Position numbers and translations under genes: made by a program. DNA of 64,000 nt from Legionella massiliensis. GTDB taxonomy: Bacteria; Pseudomonadota; Gammaproteobacteria; Legionellales; Legionellaceae. The notes beneath the pieces were generated by a model. The model was not told the DNA's origin and searched no databases. It worked only from the letters and a program-made list of their open reading frames with translations. The stretch lies in assembly GCF_000756815.1 (NCBI RefSeq), contig NZ_CCVW01000003.1:682001-746000 (forward strand). Reading direction: 5' to 3'. Shown here in pieces: positions 26,692-35,660 of the stretch (its first letter is position 1; the number at the start of each line of letters is the position of its first letter).

Positions 26692-29600
26692 CTATTCCAA
26701 TGGCTTCTTTGCCAGCTTTATCAGCAAGGCCTTTATCTCATGAATACGCTCTTCAGCTGAGGTGCTATCCAGAGTAAAGCGTAGGCGAGTAGGGCCCTCT
26801 AGCTGGTAGCGTTTGGCTTGGAGTTGAATCAGGCTAATTAGAACGGCGGGATCAATTTCTGGTTGTTCGCTGAATTCAATTTTTCCTGCCTGCTGAGCCG
26901 CATTGATTTTGTTGATGCCTAATTGGCTAGCTAATAATTTAAGTTCAGTCACCAAAAGAAGATTTTTAGCAGGTTGCGGTAACAGGCCGAAACGGTCAAT
27001 CATCTCGATTTGCAAGTCGCGCAACTGTTCTTTATGGGCGGCATTGGCTATACGCTTATACATAATGAGGCGAGTATGGATGTCAGCGATGTAGTCCTCA
27101 GGCAGGATTGCACTTAGGCGTAAATCGATCTCTGGCCCTTGTTGCATAGGGGTTGCTAATTCTGGCGTTTTACCCGCTTTCAAATCACTAACAGCCCTCT
27201 CCAGCATTTCCATGAAGAGAGTAAAGCCGATTGCATGCATATTGCCGCTTTGCTCTTCGCCCAAGAGTTCACCTGCACCGCGAATTTCCAAATCATGGGT
27301 GGCGAGTGTGAAGCCTGCGCCTAAGTCTTCGAGTGAGACTATCGCTTCAAGGCGTTTGACCGCATCAGGGGTTAATAATTTCTCATTAGGGGTTAATAAA
27401 TAGGCATAAGCCTGATGGTGAGAGCGGCCTACGCGCCCACGTAATTGGTGTAACTGTGCCAAACCAAATTTATCTGCTCTATCGATAATGATGGTATTAG
27501 CTGTGGGAATATCGATCCCTGTTTCGATAATGGTTGTACTAACCAGAACATTAAAACGGTGATGATAAAAGTCGGACATGATCCGCTCAAGCTCTCGTTC
27601 GCGCAGCTGGCCGTGGGCAAAGCGAACCTTGGCTTCGGGTACCAGCGTTTGTAAATCCTGACAGATGCGCTCGATGGTTTGTACATTGTTATGTAAGAAA
27701 AATACCTGACCGCCACGTAGAATTTCACGCAGCAGAGCTTCTCTTAAAATGGGCTCATTCCTTTCCTGCCAGAAGGTTTTGACTGCTAGACGTTTCGCCG
27801 GTGGAGTAGCAATTAGTGAAATATCACGGATATTGGCCATCGCCATATTCAAGGTTCGCGGAATAGGGGTGGCAGTCATTGATAAAATATCAACATTGGT
27901 ACGTAGAGCTTTGATATGTTCTTTTTGTTTAACCCCAAAGCGATGTTCTTCATCAATAATCAGCAGGCCAAGATTTTTAAATTGGATGTCCTTGGAAAAG
28001 AGCTTATGTGTCCCGATGACAATATCAACTCGTCCGTCTTTAAGTGATTCAACAATTTTTTCCGCTTCTTTAGCACTGCGGAAACGAGATAGTAATTCAA
28101 TATTGACTGGGAATTCAGCAAAACGGTCGCGGAAGGTTTCAAAATGCTGACCCGCTAAAAGTGTGGTGGGCACAAGCACACAGACTTGTTTGCCATTTTG
28201 AACGGCCAAGAAAGCGGCGCGCATGGCAACCTCAGTTTTACCAAAGCCTACGTCACCGCAAATTAGGCGATCCATCGGGCGCGGTGATTGTAAGTCCTTG
28301 ATAATCTGTTCAATTGATCTTAGCTGGTCAGTTGTTTCAGCAAAGGGAAAACCACTGGCAAAGCGTTGATATTCGCTAGCATTAAACTCGTAGACATAAC
28401 CGGGTTTAGCTTCTCGTTTTGCATAGATTTCTAAAAGCTCAATGGCGACATCATGAATTTTTTCCGCCGCTCGTTTTTTCTCTTTTTGCCAGAGATCGCT
28501 ACCGAGTTTATGCAAGGGCGCGTGTTCGCTATCGACCCCGGTGTAACGGCTGATGAGGTGCAAGGAGGTAACTGGCACATAGATTTTATCATCCCCTGCA
28601 TAAGCTAAGATGAGGAACTCATTGGCTGAGCCATTACTTTCAAGAGTTTTTAGCCCTTGATATCGCCCAACACCAAATTGGATATGCACAACAGGAGCGC
28701 CAAGGCGAAGCTCAGCCAGGTCACGAATGATTAAATCAGGATCAACAGACTTTTGGCTGCTGCGTCGTTGGGGAATAACCTGTTCGCCAAAAAGTTGCGC
28801 CTCAACAATGATTGCAAGATTTTGCTCAAGCAATTCAGCGCCCTGAGTCAGTGGCCCCGTAGTAATGTTGACCTTCGCATCATCGCTGAGAAAGTCTTGC
28901 CAAGAGTCTTGGGTTTTTGCACTTAACTCATTTTGGCGCAGCAAATCCAACAAGACCTCACGTCGGCCAGCGCTTTCAACCACCAAGAGATAACGTTTGT
29001 CAGCCGCTGCCAGATAGTGAGCAAGCTTGCTTAAGGGTTGGGTACTTTGCCGTTCTAAGGGAAGAGAAGGGGCTTTCACAATCTCGAAATTATATAGGGC
29101 ACCTTTCTTTTCTACAGTCTCATGGAAGCAGCGTAGTTGTTGGTATTTGTTGGCTTCAGTTAATAATTCGGTTGGAGTCAAAAAACAGGCGTTTGGTTTT
29201 AAAATGGGGCGAGAAATATCATAACTTCGTTGCTCGTAGCGCGTTGATAATTCCTGCCAAAATTGTTCGGCCTGTTCCTGGATTGCTTCCACCAAACATA
29301 CAGCGGCATCGGCAGGTAGATAATCAAAAAAAGTCGCTGTTTGCTCAAAAAATAGGGGAAGATAATATTCAATTCCAGAAGGGAACTGGCCATCGCTAAC
29401 TGCTTCATACACAGGGCATTGGCTAGGGTTTCCAGTAAATTGCTCTCTAAAGGCTCGGCGAAAGAGTGTAATACTCTGCTCATTTAAAGGAAATTCACGT
29501 GCTGGTAAGACATGGATCTCACTGAGTTTGCTAATGGTTCGTTGGGTTTCAGGATCAAATTGACGCAGGCTATCTATATCCTCATCAAATAATTCAATGC

Positions 29601-30150
29601 GAAAGGGGAAGGAACTACCCATGGGAAATACGTCAAATATGGCACCACGAATAGCATATTCGCCATGTTCAAGAACCTTATTGACGGAGTGATATCCCGC
29701 TTGCTGCAACTGATGCCTGAATTGCTCTAAGTTTAGGGTTTGTCCTTCTTTGAGCATTAGGGCATGGTGATGCAGGAATTGTGGCGGGCAAAGCCTGTGC
29801 ATTAAGGTGCTCACCGAACTAATCACTATCGCATTGCTGCTTTGCTGGAGTCTGCTTAGGGTTGCTAGTCGTTCGGAAATGATATCTTGGTGAGGTGAAA
29901 ATTGATCGTAGGGCAGGGTTTCCCAGTCGGGGAAAAACAGTAATTCTTGCGGATTGTTTTTTCTATCAAGAAAAAACTCGAGCTCGGCAAGTAGCTGTCC
30001 TGCTGTTAAATTGTCAGGAGTGATTAATAATTTAATCCCTTTTTTTTGTTGACAGTATTCAGCAAGCGCTAAGGGAAGACTACAGCCATAAAGCTGTCCC
30101 CAAACTTGCTTAGCAGCTACCGCGGGATGTTGAAGTATTGTTGTTGCCAT
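26692..30150 (-). CDS. mfd: Transcription-repair coupling factor
   Basis: Mfd releases RNA polymerase stalled at DNA lesions and recruits UvrA. The 1152-aa product shows the UvrB-like N-terminal region (LFFPDWETLPYDQFSPH), an RNA-polymerase-interacting domain around residues 510-570 (VHIQFGVGRYQGLKTL), superfamily-2 translocase motifs (Walker A GDVGFGKTEVAM near residue 630, IIDEEHRFG near 730, SMTATPIPRTL) and the C-terminal regulatory domain. The frame extends to 30318, but the ATG at 30150 (MATTILQHPAVAA) restores normal length; the extension runs through a palindromic repeat. It is divergent from the ornithine-cyclodeaminase-family gene. Confidence 0.97.
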   Translation of the reverse strand: MATTILQHPAVAAKQVWGQLYGCSLPLALAEYCQQKKGIKLLITPDNLTAGQLLAELEFFLDRKNNPQELLFFPDWETLPYDQFSPHQDIISERLATLSRLQQSSNAIVISSVSTLMHRLCPPQFLHHHALMLKEGQTLNLEQFRHQLQQAGYHSVNKVLEHGEYAIRGAIFDVFPMGSSFPFRIELFDEDIDSLRQFDPETQRTISKLSEIHVLPAREFPLNEQSITLFRRAFREQFTGNPSQCPVYEAVSDGQFPSGIEYYLPLFFEQTATFFDYLPADAAVCLVEAIQEQAEQFWQELSTRYEQRSYDISRPILKPNACFLTPTELLTEANKYQQLRCFHETVEKKGALYNFEIVKAPSLPLERQSTQPLSKLAHYLAAADKRYLLVVESAGRREVLLDLLRQNELSAKTQDSWQDFLSDDAKVNITTGPLTQGAELLEQNLAIIVEAQLFGEQVIPQRRSSQKSVDPDLIIRDLAELRLGAPVVHIQFGVGRYQGLKTLESNGSANEFLILAYAGDDKIYVPVTSLHLISRYTGVDSEHAPLHKLGSDLWQKEKKRAAEKIHDVAIELLEIYAKREAKPGYVYEFNASEYQRFASGFPFAETTDQLRSIEQIIKDLQSPRPMDRLICGDVGFGKTEVAMRAAFLAVQNGKQVCVLVPTTLLAGQHFETFRDRFAEFPVNIELLSRFRSAKEAEKIVESLKDGRVDIVIGTHKLFSKDIQFKNLGLLIIDEEHRFGVKQKEHIKALRTNVDILSMTATPIPRTLNMAMANIRDISLIATPPAKRLAVKTFWQERNEPILREALLREILRGGQVFFLHNNVQTIERICQDLQTLVPEAKVRFAHGQLRERELERIMSDFYHHRFNVLVSTTIIETGIDIPTANTIIIDRADKFGLAQLHQLRGRVGRSHHQAYAYLLTPNEKLLTPDAVKRLEAIVSLEDLGAGFTLATHDLEIRGAGELLGEEQSGNMHAIGFTLFMEMLERAVSDLKAGKTPELATPMQQGPEIDLRLSAILPEDYIADIHTRLIMYKRIANAAHKEQLRDLQIEMIDRFGLLPQPAKNLLLVTELKLLASQLGINKINAAQQAGKIEFSEQPEIDPAVLISLIQLQAKRYQLEGPTRLRFTLDSTSAEERIHEIKALLIKLAKKPLE

Positions 30151-30251
30151 GACTGGAATTAAAGCCTTTAGAACAAGGCGCAGAAGTATACTATACCTTT
30201 GGGCAGTGGACAAAAATTTAGGGTGATAGAAGTGGCAATCCAAAAAAAGCC

Positions 30252-30284
30252 CCGAAATCCCGCGGTCAAGCCGCGGGATTTCGG
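30252..30284. repeat. Perfect hairpin repeat (CCGCGG type) upstream of mfd
   Basis: CCGAAATCCCGCGG and its exact complement flank a TCAAG loop. The same CCCGCGGTCAAGCCGCGGG idea recurs near 22329-22345 and, in variant form, at 26588-26614. It lies in the divergent mfd/ocd gap. Confidence 0.85.
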
Positions 30285-30388
30285 AAAAGAGGCTAGCTTG
30301 TCTCTTCATCATAGACATCTAATGGCCTTGAAAAGATTTATAAGCCCCCCAGATATACAGGTCATTGAGCCTAATAACGAGAGAATTT

Positions 30389-31360
30389 ATGAATATTACC
30401 CTTTTAACGCTAAATGAGATCAAACAATGTATTAACATGAAGCAGGCTATCGATGTGATGGAAATTGCTTTTAAACAACTCATTAATAAAGAGGTTGTTT
30501 TACCCTTAAGAACTCCGGTGGCTGTTGCCAAAGAAGGTGCTTTATCTTTAACAATGCCTGGTTATTTAGAAAGACAAGAGGCTTTGGGGGTAAAACTTGT
30601 CTCTATTTTTCCTAATAATTTGCATAAGGCTAAGCCCGCTATTAATGGCGCTATTGTGCTGCTTGATGCTAAAAGTGGTGAAACTCTGGCAATGATGGAA
30701 GCGGCTTATCTGACTGCTTTGAGGACAGGCGCTGTGTCGGGTTTGGCTAGCAAATATCTTGCAAGAGAGGATGCTGAGCATTTGGCAATTATCGGTTCAG
30801 GCACCCAAGCCCTGACACAACTTGAGGCGGTCAGAGCAGTTCGCGATATTAAACGAGTTTCAGTCTGGTCCCGCAATAAGGAAAATGCACAGGCCTTTGC
30901 AAGATCACTTGATAGCAGTCTTGAAAGCAAGGCCTATGATGACATTAGCGATGCGGTTAAAGAGGCTGATATTATTTGCACGGCAACAGGGAGCACTCAA
31001 CCGCTCCTCTATCTTAAAGATTTAAAACCGGGCGTACATATCAACGCAATAGGTTCTCACTCCACTGAAATGTGTGAGCTTGCCAATGATGTGATGGCCC
31101 ATTCAATCGTTGTTGCTGACCAGCTGGAAGCGGTGCTTGCCGAATCAGGTGAAATTGTTAGCGCGATTAAAAATAAAATGTTAGAGCAGTCAGCAATTCG
31201 AGAGTTAGGTGAGGTGATATTGACTGCTAATGAAGCTGATAAACAGGAAATAACAGTGTTCAAATCTGTCGGTTTAGCAATTCAGGATATTAGCATCGCC
31301 CAGGTTGTTTATCAGAATGCTTTGCAAAAACAATTGGGTGTTAATTTTGCTTTAAGTTGA
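30389..31360 (+). CDS. Ornithine cyclodeaminase / mu-crystallin family protein
   Basis: This NAD(P)-dependent family includes ornithine cyclodeaminase (ornithine to proline plus ammonia), alanine dehydrogenases and imine reductases. Visible features are a dinucleotide-binding motif IIGSGTQALTQLEAV near residue 131, the substrate-domain AAYLTALRTGAVSGLA, and HINAIGSHSTEMCEL. The ATG at 30389 (MNITLLTLNEI) with ACGAGAG upstream is preferred over a TTG at 30365, giving 323 aa. It is followed by a repeat. The true substrate cannot be told from sequence. Confidence 0.88.
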   Translation: MNITLLTLNEIKQCINMKQAIDVMEIAFKQLINKEVVLPLRTPVAVAKEGALSLTMPGYLERQEALGVKLVSIFPNNLHKAKPAINGAIVLLDAKSGETLAMMEAAYLTALRTGAVSGLASKYLAREDAEHLAIIGSGTQALTQLEAVRAVRDIKRVSVWSRNKENAQAFARSLDSSLESKAYDDISDAVKEADIICTATGSTQPLLYLKDLKPGVHINAIGSHSTEMCELANDVMAHSIVVADQLEAVLAESGEIVSAIKNKMLEQSAIRELGEVILTANEADKQEITVFKSVGLAIQDISIAQVVYQNALQKQLGVNFALS

Positions 31361-31380
31361 TTGTAGGTTGGTGGGTGAAG

Positions 31381-31450
31381 CACCCCTCATCCGCCCTGCT
31401 GGCACCTTCTCCCCGCAGGGCGGATGAGGGGGCTGCTGGTTCGAAGTTCT
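31381..31450. repeat. Inverted repeat with CATCCGCCCTG arms
   Basis: CCTCATCCGCCCTG and its complement CAGGGCGGATGAGG flank a short GC-rich loop, followed by GGTTCGAAGTTCT. Related stretches lie near 266-300, 24881-25020 and 37278-37364. It sits between the convergent ocd-family and rhomboid genes. Confidence 0.75.
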
Positions 31451-31454
31451 GTTC

Positions 31455-32051
31455 TTAACCTGCACTCACCAGACCAACATAACGAATAAGATAACTAGTA
31501 GCTAAGCCCGACAATAAACCAAACAAATGCCCTTCCCAAGACACGCCTTTTTTCCCTGGAAAAATGCCAAAGAAAATACCTGCGAAATAATAAACACTGA
31601 TAAGACCTAAGATTATTGCTGTTGCTGAGCCTTGGTTGAAAATATCGCTAACCAAGAGTCCCCAATAACCGGTAATAACACCGCTTGCACCAACATGGAT
31701 TCCTGGCTTAGCAAAACACCAGACTAAGATGCCGCTAAGTAGGGTAATAATTAGAGTTGCCCACAGAAAATAGGTTAACCCATTGATTAAAATGAAGTTC
31801 GCTAAGACTGCTAAGGGGATGGAGTTAAAGAAAAGGTGATTAAAATTGGCATGCAGTAAGGGCGATAAAATAATACCGGGGAGGCCGATAAGATGCCTAG
31901 GAATTATGCCTAAGTAGAGTAGGCGCTTGCCCATCATTTGGTTAAGAAAAAAGACAGCCCAGGGGATTGCTAGAATAACAGCAAGTGTTTTCATATTTGC
32001 CTGAGTTTGACTGACAATCTGGGTGAGACTGGCTGATAACTGATCGAACAT
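31455..32051 (-). CDS. Rhomboid-family intramembrane serine protease
   Basis: The 198-aa protein has about six membrane segments. The catalytic serine is in HVGASGVITGYWG (GxSG, about S122) and the catalytic histidine in SWEGHLFGLLSG (about H174). HANFNHLFFNSIPL in the second helix is the conserved HxxxN region. Rhomboids cleave membrane helices of partner proteins; the substrate here is unknown. The start codon lies 2 bp after the xseA stop, so the two genes form one transcript. Confidence 0.92.
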   Translation of the reverse strand: MFDQLSASLTQIVSQTQANMKTLAVILAIPWAVFFLNQMMGKRLLYLGIIPRHLIGLPGIILSPLLHANFNHLFFNSIPLAVLANFILINGLTYFLWATLIITLLSGILVWCFAKPGIHVGASGVITGYWGLLVSDIFNQGSATAIILGLISVYYFAGIFFGIFPGKKGVSWEGHLFGLLSGLATSYLIRYVGLVSAG

Positions 32052-32053
32052 TT

Positions 32054-33388
32054 TTAAACCTCTTCGTTTTTATTAATGACCTGGCACAAAAGATTACCCT
32101 TCGCCAGGCGAACATTAATAGTCTCACCGATATTGACTTGAACAGAATTAAATAAAACTGATTTCTTATAGGTAGCTAAGGCATAACCCCTATCCAGAGT
32201 AGCCAAGGGGCTAACAGCATGCAAGGTTGCCATATTCGTACTAAGTTTATGTTTTAGCTTATTAAATTTTTCCATCATCGCTTGGGATAACCGTTGCTCA
32301 AGTCCTTGTACTTTGGCCTTGGTCTGTTGTACAAGCGCCATTGGATTTCTAGCATTGAGCTTGGTAGTTAAGAGATGCAGCTGCTTTTGCCTTTGAAAGA
32401 GCAGGCCTCGCATATGGTGATTAAGCTGTCGTTCTTGATAATCAATAGTTTGCCAATATTTGTTAATAAGCTGGGCTGGTGATAAAAACTTAGCGATGTG
32501 ATGGGATAGCAGGAGTTGTTGATGCTGAATGAGGCGCTTTGTAGCCCTGAAAATCCGTTCCTCAAGAGTTGCTAGCCTGTTTTTTAAGTCAAATTGGTCT
32601 GGAGTCACTGCTTGTGCTGCTGCAGTGGGGGTTGCTGCTCGCAAATCGGCGACAAAATCAGCAATGGTAAAGTCAGTTTCATGACCAACACCAGAGACAA
32701 TGGGAATTGCACTTTGACTAATTGTCAGAGCCAGTCGCTCATCATTAAATGCCCATAAGTCTTCAATACTACCGCCACCTCTGGCCAGAATAAGCACATC
32801 GGCTACAGCCTCTTTGTTTGCCCTGTTAAGGGCATTAACCAGCTGTTGAGCCGCGTCCTTTCCCTGTACCTCACTGGCATAAACTTTGACTGCGGCCAGG
32901 GGATAGCGCTGTTTTAAGGTTGTTAATATATCGCGAAGAGCAGCGCCTGAGCTTGAAGTAACTACGGCGATGACAGAGGGGTAGAGGGGTAATTTCCTTT
33001 TTCTTGCTTCCTCAAATAAACCCTGAGCCTGCAATTTTGCCTTTAGCAATTCAAATTGACGATAAAGCTCACCTAAGCCAGCTTCGCTTAATGAATGCAC
33101 AATAAGCTGATAGTCCCCTCTGGCCTCGTACAAGCTTAAACGTCCTTGAGCGAGAACTTGTTGGCCGTCTTTAAAGTTTTTGCTGTTAAGGTCATGATGA
33201 TTGCGAAAATAAACGCAGCGGATCTGCGCACCAGGATCTTTAAGGCTGAAGTAAAGGTGGCCAGAGCTGGGTTTGGCTAAATTCGATATTTCACCAATCA
33301 CAGTGATTTCACCTAACTCCATCTCCAACCAGGAGCGTACCTGACGGTTGAGTTGGCTAACAGTGAGAGCCTTAGGGTCGTTATGCAT
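32054..33388 (-). CDS. xseA: Exodeoxyribonuclease VII large subunit
   Basis: XseA, with XseB, degrades single-stranded DNA. The N-terminal OB-fold (GEITVIGEISNLAKPSSGHL, then YFSLKDPGAQIRCVYF) is followed by the catalytic domain with VVTSSSGAALRDIL, LARGGGSIEDLWAFNDE and SGVGHETDFTIADFVAD, and a long coiled-coil arm of about residues 260-390 that binds XseB. The 444-aa length is standard. The xseB gene is not adjacent. The rhomboid gene follows directly. Confidence 0.97.
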   Translation of the reverse strand: MHNDPKALTVSQLNRQVRSWLEMELGEITVIGEISNLAKPSSGHLYFSLKDPGAQIRCVYFRNHHDLNSKNFKDGQQVLAQGRLSLYEARGDYQLIVHSLSEAGLGELYRQFELLKAKLQAQGLFEEARKRKLPLYPSVIAVVTSSSGAALRDILTTLKQRYPLAAVKVYASEVQGKDAAQQLVNALNRANKEAVADVLILARGGGSIEDLWAFNDERLALTISQSAIPIVSGVGHETDFTIADFVADLRAATPTAAAQAVTPDQFDLKNRLATLEERIFRATKRLIQHQQLLLSHHIAKFLSPAQLINKYWQTIDYQERQLNHHMRGLLFQRQKQLHLLTTKLNARNPMALVQQTKAKVQGLEQRLSQAMMEKFNKLKHKLSTNMATLHAVSPLATLDRGYALATYKKSVLFNSVQVNIGETINVRLAKGNLLCQVINKNEEV

Positions 33389-33440
33389 GGTAGATAGACT
33401 ATATTTAAGATACAGGAGATTTTAGCGAGTTTTTACGAAT

Positions 33441-33587
33441 ATGGAACCTTTGTTTGCTGAACATCCCGAGGAAATACCAGCCTCACCTATGGAAGATCCT
33501 CAACTTCCTGAACCGGATGAGCCTAATCCCTATGATGATCCAGAGCCTGAGCCTTATGATAGTCCTGAGCCTTATGAGGATGGTTGA
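33441..33587 (+). CDS. Candidate 48-aa acidic, proline-rich small protein
   Basis: An ATG-to-TGA frame encodes 48 residues with a very biased composition: about a third Glu/Asp, about a quarter Pro, and no Lys or Arg. Its second half is a tandem run of PEP/PYD-type units (PEPYDSPEPYEDG). Such composition is unlikely by chance and argues for coding, but the ribosome-binding site is poorly placed (AGGAG 23 nt upstream). It is divergent from xseA (52-bp gap). No function is recognised. Confidence 0.4.
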   Translation: MEPLFAEHPEEIPASPMEDPQLPEPDEPNPYDDPEPEPYDSPEPYEDG

Positions 33588-33657
33588 GTTGCATTGTGCT
33601 ACAGCTCCCCTTTGATTCCCTCTCCACCGCGTTTAGCGTGGGGGAGAGGGTACAGTT

Positions 33658-33790
33658 ACTGCCATTAAGTTAGGAAGGTTTTGTCATTCCCGCGAAGGCG
33701 GGAAACCATCTCTACATTGGCACTGTGCTTAGCTAGAAATAGTTTCCCGCCTTCGCGGGAATGACAAATGCCCTTAACTTAATGGTAGTG
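33658..33790. repeat. MITE-like palindromic element, copy 2
   Basis: It has the same 24-bp inner arms (33682-33705 and 33743-33766) and the same 37-bp core (33706-33742) as the element at 11347-11480, in the same orientation. The asymmetric outer flanks (GGAAGGTTT on the left, AATGCCCTTAA on the right) are swapped and inverted relative to copy 1. It lies between the small acidic ORF and glutaminase. Confidence 0.9.
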
Positions 33791-33807
33791 AGGGGATATA
33801 AGGGGGG

Positions 33808-34740
33808 CTACAGCTCTGCAAAATGCCAATGCATGGTACGAGATAATTCTTCCAACATAATTTCCCCGCGAATGCTATTACCCTTGGGGTTGACTCTAGG
33901 GCTTAAAACGACGATTCCTGCCTTGCGTGGAACCACGCCGATTGTGTATCCAGAAACGCCGCTTTTCGCTGGGATGCCTGTTTTGACCATATGGGTTCCT
34001 GTTTCGTCATAAAGGCCGCAGGTAGCCATGATAGCCAAGGTTATTTTGCAGGTTTCTGAGGAAATAATTTGTTTACCACTTAGTGGGTCTTTACCGCCAT
34101 TAGCAAGCATTGTTGGCAAATAGAGCATTTGTTCGAGCAAGGCTTCATAGGAGCAGAGAGCAAAATACAATTCGAGTGTCTCATTGACTCCCGCGCCTAA
34201 GTTCTTACGGCTTTTGAGTAAATAGGCCAATGAACGGTTGCGATCACCGGTTCTTTTTTCAGAAGCAAACACTAAGGGATTTATAGTTAAGCGCTGATTA
34301 AATAATTTTTGTACCCAATGTTCGAGCCAGGCAAATTGTTCTTCGCCAATACCAGGGATATGGGAGCATAAAGTAATTGCGCCCGCATTGAGCATAGGAT
34401 TAGATGGTTTTGGACCAAATTGTGCAAGGCGGGTAATCGAAGCAAAATCATCTCCCGAAGGCTCAACTTTCACCCATTCAAAGAGCTGTTCTGCTCCGAA
34501 CTCTTCAAGTAAACCTATAAGAGGAACCAACTTACCCGTGCTTTGCAAGGTAACTGGTTCCAGAGGCATATTAGAGTAAGAATGGGTTTCACCTTCAAGC
34601 GTACTAACTGCCATAGCAGTTAACTCTTTGTTAACATTAGCTAATTCGGGAATGTAATCTGCAGTATCGCCTGCTTGATTTTTCTCAGCTGTCGCTACTA
34701 TTTGTTTGAGAAGATCGATTGTTATTTTCTTTTGTGACAT
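33808..34740 (-). CDS. glsA: Glutaminase (serine-dependent, GlsA family)
   Basis: It hydrolyses glutamine to glutamate and ammonia. The protein has the beta-lactamase-like fold of bacterial glutaminases: ADYIPELANVN near residue 27, the nucleophile motif QSTGK (S67-x-x-K70), NPMLNAGAITLCS, a SGKQIISSET segment and AKSGVSGYTIGVVPRKAGI near the C-terminus. The 310-aa length is normal. It stands alone, preceded by a 140-bp AT-rich gap and followed by the MITE-like copy 2. Confidence 0.93.
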   Translation of the reverse strand: MSQKKITIDLLKQIVATAEKNQAGDTADYIPELANVNKELTAMAVSTLEGETHSYSNMPLEPVTLQSTGKLVPLIGLLEEFGAEQLFEWVKVEPSGDDFASITRLAQFGPKPSNPMLNAGAITLCSHIPGIGEEQFAWLEHWVQKLFNQRLTINPLVFASEKRTGDRNRSLAYLLKSRKNLGAGVNETLELYFALCSYEALLEQMLYLPTMLANGGKDPLSGKQIISSETCKITLAIMATCGLYDETGTHMVKTGIPAKSGVSGYTIGVVPRKAGIVVLSPRVNPKGNSIRGEIMLEELSRTMHWHFAEL

Positions 34741-34884
34741 AGTTTCTCAGAAATAAAAAAAGGGCTTCATTATGCTAAATTTAGCACAGTAAAACAATTT
34801 TTTGTTAAATGGAATCTTAAACTAGCCCAAAAGAATAAGATTTGTTCACCATCCCTTAGATCTTCGCCATGACATTAACGTGAT

Positions 34885-35658
34885 TTATACCCCCATGAAC
34901 TCATCCAGCTTTGCACCAATATTTTCACAGCGCATTAAACTTTCCCCAATGAGAAAGCTGTTGATCCCATGCTCTTGCATAAGCTCAATGTCACCGCGAG
35001 TATTAATGCCGCTTTCTGTAATTAGAATTTTATCTGCGGGGAGATGGTTTACCAGGTTAAGACTGGTTTCTAAATTAGTGATGAAGCTATGTAAACTACG
35101 GTTATTAACACCCATTAGCGGAGTTGGTAAAGGCAAGGAACGTTGGAATTCTTCAAGTGTGTGGCTCTCTACAAGCACAGCCATTTTCAGTTCTTGGGCT
35201 AATTGGCAATAATCATATAATTGCTGATCATCAAGCATAGCAGCGATCAGTAATATACAATCGGCGCCCAAGGCACGGCTTTCATAAATCTGATAGCTGT
35301 CAATGATGAAATCTTTGCGTAAGACTGGTAAGGATACTGCTGTTTTTGCCTGGGCAAGATAGCTGGGATGTCCCTGAAAAAAATCAATGTCTGTTAGGAC
35401 CGAAAGGCAGCTTGCTCCATGTTGTTCGTAGATTTTGGCGATGGTTGCCACTTCAAAATCTTCACGAATTAAGCCTTTGCTTGGGGAGGCTTTTTTAATT
35501 TCTGCAATGATGGCTGGATTTCTTTTTTGCAAGGCAACTACAAAATCACGCGGGGGCAGGGCATCAGCCAGATTAAGGCTGCTTAGGGGGTTAGTACGTT
35601 TTGCTGCTTCTACTTCCTGGCGTTTATGCTCGCCAATGCGATTTAATATACTGGTCAT
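34885..35658 (-). CDS. trpC: Indole-3-glycerol-phosphate synthase
   Basis: TrpC closes the indole ring from carboxyphenylaminodeoxyribulose phosphate in tryptophan synthesis. This is a monofunctional TIM barrel (257 aa, without a fused TrpF domain). Conserved segments are [59 protein letters not shown] and [15 protein letters not shown]. It is the last gene of trpG-trpD-trpC, only 2 bp after trpD. Confidence 0.97.
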   Translation of the reverse strand: MTSILNRIGEHKRQEVEAAKRTNPLSSLNLADALPPRDFVVALQKRNPAIIAEIKKASPSKGLIREDFEVATIAKIYEQHGASCLSVLTDIDFFQGHPSYLAQAKTAVSLPVLRKDFIIDSYQIYESRALGADCILLIAAMLDDQQLYDYCQLAQELKMAVLVESHTLEEFQRSLPLPTPLMGVNNRSLHSFITNLETSLNLVNHLPADKILITESGINTRGDIELMQEHGINSFLIGESLMRCENIGAKLDEFMGV

Positions 35659-35660
35659 AA

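Noticed and set aside
28917-29399. 160-aa plus-strand ORF inside mfd
   Set aside because: Antisense shadow of a long conserved gene; no independent signals.
30151-30318. N-terminal extension of Mfd by 56 residues
   Set aside because: The extension runs through a hairpin repeat and has no family similarity; the ATG at 30150 gives the normal Mfd start and length.
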